A model generated the notes under the pieces. The model was not told the origin of the DNA. It saw only the letters and a program-made list of their open reading frames with translations, and did not search any database. Shown in pieces: positions 25,107 through 38,374 of a stretch of 64,000 bases of DNA. Numbering within the stretch: position 1 is the first letter of the stretch; every line of letters starts with the position of its first letter. Position numbers and translations under genes: made by a program. The DNA is from Rhabdornis inornatus. Its lineage: Eukaryota > Chordata > Aves > Passeriformes > Rhabdornithidae. The stretch covers positions 682,001-746,000 of the forward strand of contig VWZS01003516.1 of NCBI GenBank assembly GCA_013397075.1, given 5' to 3'.

Positions 25107-25207
25107 CCTGAGCAACCTAGACTGGTGCAAGGTGTCCCTCCCCACAGCAGTGAGGTTGGAACTAAATCTTTAAGGTCCCTTCCAACCCACTCCACCATTC
25201 TGTGATT
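25107..25207 (+). mobile_element. CR1 LINE 3' end fragment
   Basis: The order matches a CR1 3' end in sense orientation: CCTGAGCAACCTAGACTGGT, GGTGTCCCTCCCCACAGCAG, GAGGTTGGAACTAAATCTTT, AAGGTCCCTTCCAACCCA, and a short tail CCATTCTGTGATT. About 100 bases are kept. Confidence 0.85.
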
Positions 25208-27605
25208 TGCACTAATTATTTGCTGGCACACCCTGCGTTATCACTGCTCATCTGGGGTTTTTTCCAAATAGAAATCCCACATCTCACAAAAAAGAACATG
25301 CAACCACAAAACCATCTCTGCTCTGAGTTCACAGTATAGATGTGCATCAGACATTTAGAGCTTTGGGTCATCCCACTAGCACCATCCTAAAGCAAGACCC
25401 TTGGTTTACCAACTGCTTTTGAATAAGTGGTTTGCATAGTGGGCAAGACTTCCTTGGGTTGGAATTAAAAGTCACAATTATTTATGCCAAGGAAGACACG
25501 GACAGAGCAGAGGAAGTCAGAGCATCTATCCAAACCCAGATATCTGGAACAGAACATAAAAGCACTTCTTGGCAGCTGGCTAAATTAACAGGGACAAGAT
25601 GAGCCTCAAACAGACAATTAGTCAGTACTTTGATGCTGCTGCTGCTGACTGTCCCTGGTTGCAATGTATTACCACTATCCGCTATTATTATTGAACTTCT
25701 GCAGTCAGATGCATGCTAATATTTTATTTCTGAGGGACAATCAACTACTATAATGACAGTGCAAGACCCTGTAAAATGCACCACTGATCAAGCTCACCAG
25801 CTGACACACAGCAGTTAGCTAATGGCTTCTTTATGTCTTCTTTCTTTTCCTTTTTTTTAAAGGAATATTGTTGGCATTTCAAGCTTTTCTTCCCAAATAT
25901 TCAGTAAAAATGCAGGTACATGGAACGAGTTAGTGTTTGTTGAGAAGTTTGTTTCTGAACATGATTCAGGATCTTTTTTTTAACCAAGTAATCCTATTTT
26001 CCCTGCTTTTAGTTTTCAGTCCAACACAAGAAGTCAGGTCATTCCACTTCTTTGAATTCTTTTACTTTGGTTAAAAAAATGCCTGTAGACAATGTTTTTC
26101 TTTCTAGCCATAGTAATGAAACACATTTGCTGGTTTCATGCCAGGGATTGTAAACAGATATCTGTCCTTGTTTAATTTTACAGTAAATAAGGTCTTCTAT
26201 ACATTCTTACAGCTGAAGTAGTTTAAAGTAGATTTATTTCTATCTCTACTTCTTATGGCTTGGTTAATACCCATTGAAAACTATGTTGGACTGCTACAAG
26301 GTAATCAATTCCCTGGTGGAAAAGCAAGAAGGGTCACTGAATACATATTCTTAAGGAAAAATGGAATAAAAAAACTATCTAGAGAGAAGTGAAAATGTAT
26401 TAACTTTGTCCCCTGTCCTCAACTCTCTGGCAGCCAAGGGGATTCAGAGTTTATAGAGACTACCTTTCTTCAGCAAATGGTAGAAAAATTGAATTAGATG
26501 TGTATGCATGATGATGCTATCGAGTGGAAGAAGGGGAACCAGCAGAATATGGGAACAGCAACAAGTTCCCCCCTTTTTTTGTAGAAGAATAGAGAAAAGG
26601 CTGATAGAAAAGGCCAGCATGATCTGGTCCAAGGTCTACAGCCGTCTTGGGGCAGTCATCACTTTTTATGATTCACATTCTACCGCTGCAGTGCTCCATG
26701 TACTTCTCACAAAGGTAATGATGCTTTATTAGTTTCCACAGTCCCTTTCCACTCTGTGGTCAGTTCTGTTCGGTAACTTCCATTTTTCCATTATTTCCTC
26801 CTTTCCATTTAGTTTGTAATTGCCGTTTTCTCCCTCCAAAGCCCCTGCCAGCCAACCATCATATTGGTGATTTGGGCTGAAGTGGCTCTGAGTAAGCTCT
26901 AATGACAAACCAGAGCCCTGCTGCACTCAGCAGCCTGCAGGCAGGGGAAGAAAGAGTCCTTTGCTGCAGTCTTGCAGTCCCAGCCCCTCCAGTCTGTAAT
27001 GCTTTGTCTTCTGATACTTAAAACCTTATTTAACAGCATCCAGCCAAGGTATTGCTAAGGGCTGTATAGCCCCCATGGGCACACGCTCCGTGGTGTAGGG
27101 GACACTTCCAAACCAATAACCAGGTAGCCTCACTTCATCCACATCTCCCTTCATCCCTCCTCTGATGGTTCATTCAGCCTCCCCGGGGATCATTGCCAGA
27201 GGCTGGCTTCTCCCCTGAAACAGCCTCCCCTCTGCAATCTCCCAGCATTACCTTTTCTGTTTTATAACAGGCTCCTTGTTCTCCTGCCACTGTCCTGCAC
27301 CTCAGCATTGCCTCCTGCCACACACTGGCCAAACTCCCTTCCCTAAACAAATCCACCACTCCCCTGCACGCCCAGCTGCACCTCAGTGCCTCTGAGCACA
27401 GAGAGCACAATCCAGGGCTTTATCCTCCCCCAGCCCACAGCTGGATGCAGAGGATTTTTGTGTGTGGAGCTGAGTTTACTCTCTCCAGTCCCACAAAGTA
27501 AATGTGGCTGTGCAGCAGCATGCTGGAAGAGAGGAAAACACCCCACAGACATCAGCTCTGAGGCCCCGGTAATGAAGGTCCCCTCTGTTTCATCACATCA
27601 TAGGA

Positions 27606-27815
27606 ACACAGAATCCTAGAATGGTTTGGGTTGGAAATTACCTTAAAAATCATCTATTTCCAACCCCTCCACTAGATCAAGTTGCCACCCACTGGATCAA
27701 GTTGCTCAGGGCCCCATCCAACTTGGTCTTGAACACTTTCTTCTTAATATCTATCCCAAACCTCTTCTAGTTTAAAGCCATTCCCACTTTTCCTATCATT
27801 CTGTGCCCATGGGCA
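27606..27815 (-). mobile_element. CR1 LINE 3' end fragment, antisense
   Basis: This is the longest CR1 piece in the window. Read on the + strand it begins with the inverted tail (AGAATCCTAGAATGG), then GTTTGGGTTGGAAATTACCT, CAACCCCTCCACTAGATCAA, a GGATCAAGTTGCTCAGGGCC block, and a TTGAACACTTTCTTCTTAAT block. It ends near a TTCCCACTTTTCCTATCATT stretch. An internal repeated phrase (TAGATCAAGTTGCCACCCAC, then GGATCAAGTTGC) suggests a small internal duplication. Confidence 0.85.
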
Positions 27816-30800
27816 TAACAATTTAAACAGACAGATAAGAGATGATGGAAAGTCTCTTCCCAACAGCATAATGATATTCTGTTGGATATCATCATATCAA
27901 CAGGAAGCTTATCAGTCCTGAGATAGGACAGAAGGGATGGTGACCAAAGGTGACAGGGCTAATGGCTTCTGAGGCTGCGAGCCATGCTGAAGACTCCAGC
28001 TCTGTGTATCAATTTCCAGTCACTAACATTAAACCACAGTGACCACAGAGATAAGTGCCCACACAGGATCTAAATTAAATAGGGTCAGGAAGGGCAATAT
28101 GAATACAGGGAGATAATCAATAAGCTTTGCTATCGACACAGATGGGACAGAGTGGTGAATTTTTTATGAAACGGTTACTTCAAAACGAAAAGGACTTTGC
28201 TTTTCCCCAGTTTTCAGGAGCTTTCTGATGAAACACTGGAACCCTCCATTCCATATCTTTATGTCCTTCTGAATAAACTGTATTTTCCCCTATTGTCCTT
28301 ATATTGCCCCTAATCACATCAAGGCAAGCAGGTGGTAAAAGCTTCCAACATGATTTTTAAAGGATAATTTTCAGTGTTCTCCATTTCACCACACTCTATC
28401 CAGTGATTCTTGTAGAGTACAGCCCAAAGAAATCTGTAAATACCAGTTACAGTCATATATACCAACAGCACGCTTTCAGGAAGGTGTAGATCACCTAACA
28501 TTATCAAGCTGGGGAAGAAAGCTCAGAAAAATGCTTTCCAAAGGAAAAGATGGCTAAGCCTTATATTGGAATCTATATTATGAGAATTTATATAAAATAT
28601 TTCTGATGGTAAAATTAATTACAGCCTGGAACAAATTTTTGCTGATATTTGTACTGAAAACTGTATATTCAGATGTGATAGAGAGCAGAAAAAAAAAATA
28701 GGGTTGTTCCCTAGTTTGACAACAACAAACTTAGTTCTAGTTACATAAACAATAAAACCAGAGGCTTCAATATGTCTCTAGGTAAAATTCTGGTAGCTAA
28801 CTAACAGTGGCACAGCTTCAGGTTGACCAAGATCAAGGACTCACTGAGAACTCATTAAGCCCAGCAGAGTACCCCAACATCTTATCAAAGAAACATACTG
28901 ACAGAAAAACAGGTCTTTCAAAAGTCATGAGATTAATGGACCCCAGAAGGTTGCAGGTATCTAGTAAAACAGGCAAAATCACCTGATCAAGTTCAGCTAA
29001 TTCTGACCCAAAAAATTCAGGATGAAAATGAGAATTAACTAGGAAGACAAGGCCAAAGTGGAAAAGAAATGCATAGTTCCAGTCAGAACTGGTCATAACT
29101 TAGAATTTCCGTACTACTGGAAAGTCCAACATTTCACAGTTTTTATTCAGAGTATAAATGAAAACTTGACATCTTAGTGTAGGAAGAAAAATATTTTAGT
29201 AATTTTTTTTCCAAAACATATTTTTCCATCTTTTTTATTCCCTCCAAACCAGATGAAAACGTTCATAGCCCTGACTCCCAGAAATCCTCCAAAGAGCCAG
29301 AAAATTGAGAGAGAACTAAATTGTCCACTGCTATCAAGACATCTCCCACCATGAAATTAGACAGTTTTTCTTTCAGCCCAGCCTTCAGGTCTGCAGCCTC
29401 TGGCCCCAGTGCAGCTCTGCACACTGGTACTCTTGATATCAAGTGCTCTGCAGAAATGTCCCTCTAGATGCATGAGAAGCCCCTGCCCAAGACAACTTCA
29501 CCTCTGTTTGAGTCAAGTCCACTGAAACATGAAAAGGGCAGGAGGTTCATCACAAACTTTGGTGCTGAGGAGTAAAGTGGGAGCAGTCTTGGCCAAAGGT
29601 CTGGGCTTGGAGCCAGCACACACGGCAACGGACAGACACACAGCCACAGCTTCTATTGCTGGCCAAGCAAGGAGCAGCTGCAGATGCTGCACTAAAGAAA
29701 GCTCGTGCTCCCCACAGCTGTTTGCAGAGAAAGCAACTCCCAGGACAACCACAGCCCACATGAAAGAACCTAAATAAGCTTCAGCTGCAGAGGACAAGAG
29801 TCCAAAGCGAATCGCCCTTGTTTCATCACAGCTCTAAACTGGGGGGTCTTGACTTTCTATTACAGATGTCAGTGGAGAGAAGGGACTGTGAGAAGGTGGG
29901 AAACATTGTCTTTCCAGTGTCCTGCCCTCCAAACTCTCTAGTCCATGCCTTGCCCCAACCACTCAGTCCATGCCCCTCTCGTGAGATGAGGGCCACTTGT
30001 CCCCAGGTATTTCTTGCCTCACTGCTGCCTGAAAGGAGACACGTGCATCATCAGGTGCCAAAGCACTGGCTTGCTCTTCTCCTTATTCTCCCAAAAGGTG
30101 GCTCCCAGCTTTTCCAGGGCCCGGCAGTAACCAACTCCCCACTCTTCCAGGAGCTGTGCCATTACATGGTGGTGGCTGTTGGCCAGTACTGCCTTTAGCA
30201 AGAAAGAAAGACACAAGCCAGCTCTGATTCATCTTGACAGAACCCACACTAGAACCTCCAAACTACTTCAACTTATTTCTGAAGATGAACATTTATGGGG
30301 ACAAACACTGTATTTTCAGGAAAACCTGGCCACTTAAAGTAAAAACAGAGGGCCTGTAGCAGATGATGTAAAAGCTAACAAGCTTTTCCAGCACCATTAA
30401 TTACCAATGTGAAAAACGGGCTTCTTTTAAAGACAGTAATAGCAAATTCCCTCCCACCTCTCTAACTAAAAATTAATGTTTGAAACAAATGGTGCATTTG
30501 AAGAGAAATCTCTTTTGATTTTACAATCCCACGCATCTTTACACATAGTATTGGGATGCCCTAAAGTGTTAAATACTTCCCACCATCCTCTTCCTTGCAG
30601 AAATATCTTTCCTCTGTTCTTCCCTCCTCCTCCTTTGACATTAATGACTATAATTGACATTATTGTGCTGGCCTAGAACTCAGGCTGTCTTGTGCTAGGT
30701 CTTAGCTTTGCCACAGATTTTTTTTTATGACCTTGGAAAAGTAATTTCATATCCATCCATCGGCTTCCACGTGGATGGATGTAAGAAGTTTTATTTTGTA

Positions 30801-33800
30801 TAATCCTTCCCCTCTTTGGCACAGAAGATGCACAGTGCTTAAGAGAATGGGGCCCCACTCTAGGTTATCACCAATAGCCATTCCTGCTAAATAAACCCTG
30901 CTGTGCACCTTTCCTACAAGCACTGCCAAAAAGCCAACACAAAACCTAGTGAGCCATAACTTGAGCCTTCTGGAGGGAAAGACAAGGATGATTTTAGGAC
31001 TCAGCTTCAAAGGGCAAGTGTTTCTCTTATAAAAGAGCTCCACACTGAGTATTAGAAGACCTAATCATAAGATACTCCAAAAGATCACTGCTACAATCAG
31101 TTAAAAAACAGCACCTAAAGTAGTAAAATAACCAAATGCTGATGAATATCAGTTGGAACTCAGTGCCCAATTCCCTTCCTGCTGCTCTGAAAGGCTGAGG
31201 TGGAAGCAACAGCTGATAACTTTCGGAGCTTCCATTATGCCTGCTCTCCATTGCCCCTTTTTTGTGTATACTGGGCCCTTGTCAGTGATATCCATTAAAC
31301 AGCACTCTCCTCAGCAAAGGCCAATAGCTGCACCTAAAATAAATTGCTCTACTAATCAGCACAAGCTGAAGTTAAAGGGCTGAGTGGCTCTGTGAGTATC
31401 AAGAGTGGCATTCCATCTGTGGGATGCCATCTGTGGCTTAGGTTCAACCAGAGTGCCTATGTTTAATTAATGTGGCTGTAATTTGCTCAGATCTTAATAG
31501 ATCATGGACAATTCCACTTAATCACGACACAAAATTTGGCGTATTTGAGCCATCCCACATGATATTCTCTGGCCTAAGAGCTGATCTGATGCAGAGTTTG
31601 AACTAAGTCTTACCCTCCATAGAAGTTTGGGTCATTGCAGAGGTCAGGGATGTGTAAAGCAGCACAGGAAATCTCAGATTGCTGTTGCCTGTCCTATACC
31701 TGAACTGTAAATAAACAGAGGATTGATGTGTCTGACTTTTCCAATGCCTTCACACTTAAAAAAGCAGAGGTCTCTCACTTGAAACATGAGAGCAAATCCT
31801 GAAAGTGAGGAAGAGCTGCCAAAGGCCAGGAGCAAAGAGAACTCAGGGATCAATTTACTCCTTCTGGAGTAGCAAGTACAAGGTGAGAGTGGTGCTTCCA
31901 GCAGGCAAGAGGGGACCCCAGGCTGAGGGAGATGGTTGTGACAGAACAGAGGATACAGAGAGGACCAAAAGCAGCATGAGAATGTATTGGATACAGCGGG
32001 AAGGAAGGAAAGATATTCTTTCCCAGTACTTCTTTTTTCATCAGGCATCTTCTTATACCTAAAGTACTTTCTTGATTATGTGTGTGGTGAGACAGTGGAG
32101 CAGATTACTCAGAAGTTGTGTATGCACATCCCTAGAAGTGTGAATTGTAGCAAATGGCTCATTTCACCCTCTTAATCAATAATGAAAAGGTGCCTATTCA
32201 TAGAGACATTGAAAGTTTGATTTCCTTAACAAAGTTTAATGAAAGCTGAGGACGTGCAGCAGAAAGGTGAAGGGGGTGGTCAGTTTAGAACAGTCTGTGG
32301 GGGTCTTTATTTTGTGGCATGAAATCCATTATGAGAAAATCAGAAATTACAGGTCAGCATTTAATCAATTTCTGACACAGAGAAATGTCTCATGGAGGAG
32401 TTTTGATTTCAGGGTCACCCAGCCCTGATTTCCCCAGGGAAAACCCCAAAGCACTTTGGTTTGGGCACATCCTTCTCAAACAGGAGGGCCTGCTGAAATA
32501 CATAACAGCCTCCAAATCCACAGGTATTACCTCTCCTCTGCTGACATACCAGAAGCCCTAAACAGCCAAAGTCAAGTATAATGAAGAAATAAAGAAACTG
32601 CCAATTCCCTCCAGAGTCTGCATCCAAAGCAGAGATGGTGACTGAATGCATCTGTCCAGAGGTCTACACCTGAGCTATTGGGACATCTTTCCTCAGTTTT
32701 TCCCTTAAAGCAAATTCAGGAAAAAGCCCACTCCATCTCAAATTGCCAGGACACCACTGCAGTAAGAATGCTTGACAGAGAAATTCAACACCCAGCTGAA
32801 GACTGCCTTCAAAGACCTGAATATCTTCATGTGATATATAGATTTCTTTTCACCCAACTGAGAAGACTACAACATGAGGAGAGCTAGTGATACACAAGCC
32901 CTGCCAGAAAATAAGCACTGAATAGTCCTTTGCTGCTGCTATTTTACAAAAATAACACCTACCACCAGCACGGGAGATCTGCCATCACTTGAAGTCCAAA
33001 TTCTTTCCCGAAGTGCTATTTCTGAGGTGTTTTCTCAAGTGGTGGTGCCTGCACCATTGGTGGGAAATGATGCAGCACAGAAGAGGGAGAGAGTCACTGA
33101 AAGCTGTGCCATCTGCTGACCATGGCATCCTCAGTATGACAGAGGATACTGTGATACTGCCAAAGGCAGAGCACAACACAGGCTTTTAAGTAGCTCTGGA
33201 GGGCAGGGAGAGACTCAGAAACACACCTCTAACTCTGCCTTCCTCAGACAGCACTAAATTAGTCTCTCTGGCACCTCCATCACGTGCCCATGGATCACCC
33301 TGAAGCACCAGCACAAGTGTTTCCCAGCAGCAGTAAATCCATCAGTTCTGCCCATGTCATGGCCCAGCTCCAGCCGCTCCAGCTTGCTACGGCTGTTGGA
33401 TTTGACACTTTCTCAGTGCTCCTTTTCACCACTCTTTCTGGGATTTGAAGTTGTTTCCCATTTCTCTGAATGTGTGCCTTTCTAAATAGTAATAACAGCC
33501 AGATACAGGGACAGTTTCATAACACTACCGTTGTTTGCAGTTGTTTCCATTTCGAGACACTCAAAGCCTCATTCTCACAAAGTACTCCATGTGCATGGCT
33601 CTACACTGCACTGAGTGTAACGTGGAGTTTATGTCCCTTGCTATACCTGGCACTTTACACAGATGCCACTGACTTTCAGTGCCTAACATTGCTATTTTCA
33701 GCAGGTGACAGCCTGTGCTGCACTAGTGGTGCTCCACCAAGCTACAACCATGCCAGAAACTCATCCTGTAACCCTCCTTAGCAGATCATTTACAGGACTG

Positions 33801-34335
33801 GCATTGGGCCTCTCTACTCCACTGAATTACAGATAATTAAAATTAGTGGCAATATGCACTCACTGCAAACTGCTTAAATTTATGCCACAAAATTCTGGAT
33901 CACTGTCAGAGCTAATATGACTATTGGAAGTAGATGTGACAGGACTCAGCTCAGACTTTGCTGATCTTCTAGTAGGACAGTGTTATGAATCTGTAACACA
34001 TTCAGCTTAGTGTGTCATTTTTTGCGGTGTATTACTTTGAACATCCCTTTTCTTTCTCAGTCACCTTTTCTATAGAGTTCTGGATTTCTGTATGCTTTAT
34101 GTATTTCATTTTAGGCTTGATAACCCCCTTTGCTTGTCAAATGCCAATTTTCACTGTTTAATGTTTTTCAGGTTATTTTGGCCCCATGCCTCAGGCATAA
34201 ATACAGTGAGGATCTCAAAGACCTAATCCTTCTGCTAAAACAGTTAAGTCCCAGTCAGTACCAGATCTGCCATAAGCTCCAGATCTCCAATTTCTGTGCT
34301 TTGTTTTTGCCCTCCTGAGTTACAGGGAAAAGGTA
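27816..34335. other. Non-coding stretch
   Basis: No repeat family was recognised. The frame at 30019-30216 on the minus strand reads like an amphipathic helix-rich peptide (KAVLANSHHHVMAQLLEEWG) but has no splice support that I trust. A short inverted repeat around a CCACGTGG E-box lies at about 30750-30778. Confidence 0.5.
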
Positions 34336-34390
34336 AAAACAAACAAACAAACAAAACCCCAAAACCAAACAAACAAGCAAAAAAAACCCC
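34336..34390. repeat. (AAAC)n / A-rich tract
   Basis: Repeated AAAC units are interspersed with AAAACCCC blocks. The reverse strand carries long GTTT runs, so the minus-strand frame at 34244-34477 with many F and V residues is an artefact. Confidence 0.9.
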
Positions 34391-37300
34391 AACACAGCTA
34401 GTGAAAACATCAAATGCTTGAGAAAAAGCTGTTATCAAAACCAGGTCACCTTCTGCCACATTCCTGTTTGCTGGCACTTGTACCTTGAAGATACAGAGTG
34501 AAATGTGGAGGGCTTTTATCCCCCCAAATAATCTGCATAATAATGTTTAGCTCTACCAGGACTTTTGGTTGTTTTGGGTTTTTTTCTTAGTGTGATTTCT
34601 TGTTCCCTGGGTGGCTTCTTTTCCACTCCTGAACCTACACATTGTTCAGAACCACTCAGAGCAGAGGTGTTCGAGGGTCATTCTGTTTGAACTGTTTCAT
34701 CTCAAAGATCAGATCCCTGTGGCCCTGACCCTTCTGTGCATCAACATATGTTATAGAGGGCAGCAGTTTAGGCAAAAATGGATGGAAAAAACTAGAACAG
34801 TAAACATGGATGAATATTAGCAGGGGGGAATGGAAAAATACAAGTGTTTAACAACAGAATTGTAATCTCCTAATGAAACAATCAGCAGAACAAAGAACTT
34901 CTCTCCCAGAACAGGGAGAGGAAAATGGAGAGGGAGAGCCTTGGGATGCCAGAGATAAGAAAATCACATCTGTTGGACTCTCCTGATGGTGCTGGCCACC
35001 AGCCCTTAACGATCCCTAGCAAAGCTGTATACATGTCACTAAACCAGTGTCCACACTTTACCAGCTGGAACAGTGGGCACCAAAGTTCAAAATGAGCCAA
35101 TTTTATCCAGGAACATCAACACTAAATCGTTCGTTGTCCAGTCATTAAAAGGATTTCAGCCTAAACAGATGGAGTTTAAAGATTTAGCAAATGGTCAATA
35201 TTACAATAGGGTCACTTAGAGCTTCTGCTGTGGACACAAAGCCCTGGTGGTAGCTGTGCCCATGCATGAATTTGCCATGAAGGGAGGGGGATTTTGCCCC
35301 CTCCCTCAGGCTCCCCACTTGCTGTGAACCAAAAGTGGAAGGTGGGAAAGGGGAGCTGCAGGGTACAAGTCAAAGGGGGCACAGTGAATGACGTGTCACA
35401 CTGTCTGAAAGGAGAGCATCCCAAAGACAGAGGGCTCAGAGGCACAGGACAGAGCTGACAAACCTGCCAGCCTGGCAGTGCTTGTGGGAATGAAAGGGAC
35501 ACCAGGGGTAGAGGAAAAGTTAAAAAACACCAGACCAAGGGATGAGTTGGAAGGAATGTAGAGAGGAAAAGTAGAGATGTAAAGGCAAACCAGATGATGT
35601 CTAATTTATAGCAGACAGACAGCACCACTCCCACCCCTTTAGCAGCTGGAGCACCGGTCAGCTGAACTCTAATGGAGTCAATTTGCTGCTGGAAATAATG
35701 ACTAAATTACTCCCATTTGACCACTGAAGAGGCAGAAACCTAAGTAGATGAACATCGGGAGATAATTGTTAGTGTCACCGAAACTGGGGGGAAATCAAAA
35801 ACCATCCAACAACACTTTTTAAAGTTAGAGAGCCAAGGCATTACTTCAATATCTGGTCAGGATGTACCACAGAAATCATCTCATCCACACATAGCCTGGG
35901 CGTGCAAAGAGAATCATTCCATGACACATGACTTTTACTAGATTTTTCAGATCTTTTGTACAGTCAAAACCCATAGAAACAAATTGGGTTAGTGTTCATT
36001 GGTCCCAAGTTTCGTAGTTCTCAGTACTTGGTCTCCTATTGGATCCAGATTTCTTCACTTCTGATGTTAATTAGGTCTTCATTCCTTGACTTTCTCATCA
36101 GTCTTTTCCAGAGGAGATATCTCCAGCTCTGCCAGAGGCAGAGTCAGGGGTAGATGTTAGCAGATGCCCACATGATGCTCTTTTATCTTTTGGGCTACTC
36201 CCAGTCTGTTGATATGTTGAGTTCATCAGACTTCACCTAGTAGAAAAATGCCACGGAAGGAAACTTATAATTCTTTTTCCCCCTGAGCCAAAGGTAAACA
36301 AAACCCCTTGACTAAAGTTACACAAAATTTTTTAAATTGTTATATTTTCCAACATTAGGAGCAGGCTGATGTGTTTTGAGGGTTTCTTTGCCTGCAAAGG
36401 GAACCCCCAACACCCGTCAGCAGCACCAAACTTCTCTTACTGAAGAGCCCTTCTATGCAGCTAAAGTTTCTATCTCAGTTCCTGCCAAGCCCCAAGGAAA
36501 GACAGCTGGGCCAAAATGCCAGCTGATAAATGAAAGTGTTTATTTGAGGAATAAACAAGGGACAAGCCTTGCAGCAGCAGCACTTCCAACCCTGCCCTGG
36601 CCCACCCCCTGTTGACGGTGGGGGGAGAGGATCAATCACTAAAGAGAAGTGGAAAAGGACTGTTTATTTACCATTTCTGCACAGGCAATGGCAGTCACAA
36701 TCTTTGCTCTCACCCCTGGTAGCTGAAGCTGCTGAGAGTTCAAGCAGCTCCTGGGGAGTTTCTAGACCAGTGGCACAACACCTCCGTAAGAGCTTGTGTG
36801 TCAGAAGATGTGTCTGATACACTGCTGGAAGGTCTGAGCAGCATGGGAGAACCAATTTGTTTAATGAGAAATTCCTACAAAATCCTGGTCCAGATGGATT
36901 CAGTTCAGTCATTTCACCTGGCTGCCTCTGCCCACTGCAGGGTGAAGGCAAGAGCCCAAAATGGAAACTAATGAAAAGTGCAGATGAATTCCCAAGTGCT
37001 CTAAAATAAGCAGAAGTTTTGCCAAGAGGCAGATCCAGAAAACCACTAAAGCCCTCAGTATTTCTCTTGCAGGCTCTGACAGCAGGTGGAAGCATCACCT
37101 GGCTAAGCCCCTCGGCACTCCCCAGGGGCTGACCTGCCTGGGGCCCACAGCCTGCTCTCACCAAATGCTGAATGGCAACAGAGCCCAGGCTCCTCTTATT
37201 TAGATGCTGCAATGCCTGGCTTTTAGAAGCTCTTGCTTTTATATATTTTTAGGGGTCTTCTTTGAATCTTTTCCCAAGAGCCATCAAGATGTTTATTTCC

Positions 37301-38222
37301 TCATCCTATATAGGCAATTATTCTGTTACTGTTCCCAGGATAAAACCAAGAGTGAGGCCCTGGCTACACAAGCCTTGTGTGACAAGCCCTGGGGAGACCT
37401 GTCAAAGGGGAAATGAGACTGAAAGAGATGGTTGCCCACCACACACACCCCTCCCCACCTCACTTCAGTACCAGTTGATGATTCATATGCTGCCTGTCAC
37501 TCAGTGGGAAAGATATTGCAACACTCCATCAGCATCACCCAGCCCTGATCCACACAGACATCCCTCAGAGAGGCAAGCTGCAGAGTTAAAAGCAGCAACA
37601 GTGGAAAGGGAGGAAACCAAGATATTCCACAGTGAGCCTGCACCACCTGAGGATGTCTGAATATACTCCTGTGGTTATACAGCAGTTCAGTAACAGGTCC
37701 CAGTCTGTGAATCCACTTGTCTCCCTTGTTCCTGTCACCTCTTCCACTCCATCTTCCCCATGCAGCTGAGTGAAGGATCCCTGCAACCCCCCCTGTCAGT
37801 GACAAACTTTGGTACTTTGCCATTTCAAGAGCGAGTGCTCATTTTATTTCTTACAGGAGCTCAGTAGCCCTAGGCCTCCCTAGTGATTTGGCAGGTTTGA
37901 ACTATTTTTAAAGGAGTCAAAAGAGAGTTCCAGCAATTCCCCACTCCTGAAGATGATGAAGAGCAAATCCTCACACCTTGCAACAGGAGTGAACCAGTCA
38001 GGGCTGCACACACAGAAATGGCACTGCTACAGATCCTATTCACTGGGTGCCTATCAGTGCTTGGACCTGCTCCTTCAAATTAACAAAGCCTGGCCTTGAG
38101 AAGGAAGGGGATCTCTCAGCCTATTACACGCTCTTAATGCAGTTGCATTTTCAAAGCACGCTTCAGCTGGCAGCTGAAATGCTCCCTCCTGGCTCCACCA
38201 CGAGCCAGGACCAGAGCAGCAG
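34391..38222. other. Non-coding stretch
   Basis: The longest frame in the window lies here on the minus strand (36664-37212, 182 codons). Its composition is ordinary and no domain, signal peptide or membrane segment is evident. The 35212-35634 minus frame follows from purine-rich + strand DNA. Confidence 0.5.
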
Positions 38223-38374
38223 CAGGAGACAGTGACAGTGACCCCAGACAGTGACAGTGACCCCAGACAGTGGCAGTGGCCCCAGACAGTGGCAGTGACC
38301 CCAGACAGTGGCAATGACCCCAGACAGTGGCAGTGGCCCCAGACAGTGGCAGTGGCCCCAGACAGTGGCAGTGG
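38223..38374. repeat. 19-bp minisatellite, about 8 copies
   Basis: The unit is CCCCAGACAGTGGCAGTGG. Unit starts are at 38242, 38261, 38280, 38299, 38318, 38337 and 38356, exactly 19 bases apart, with a degenerate first copy from 38223 and loss of the pattern after 38374. Variants differ at single positions (GTGACAGTGA, GTGGCAATGA, GTGGCAGTGG), with the left copies carrying the GTGACAGTGA form. No stop occurs in several frames on either strand, which creates artefactual open frames of 65 to 131 codons. Confidence 0.95.

Noticed and set aside
30019..30216. Minus-strand frame with a helix-like peptide that could be an exon
   Set aside because: No trustworthy acceptor or donor pair bounds it, and the overlapping + strand frame is equally open.
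36664..37212. Longest open frame in the window, 182 codons on the minus strand
   Set aside because: Composition is random-looking, with no domain, signal peptide, membrane segment or conserved motif, and other frames in the interval are also open.
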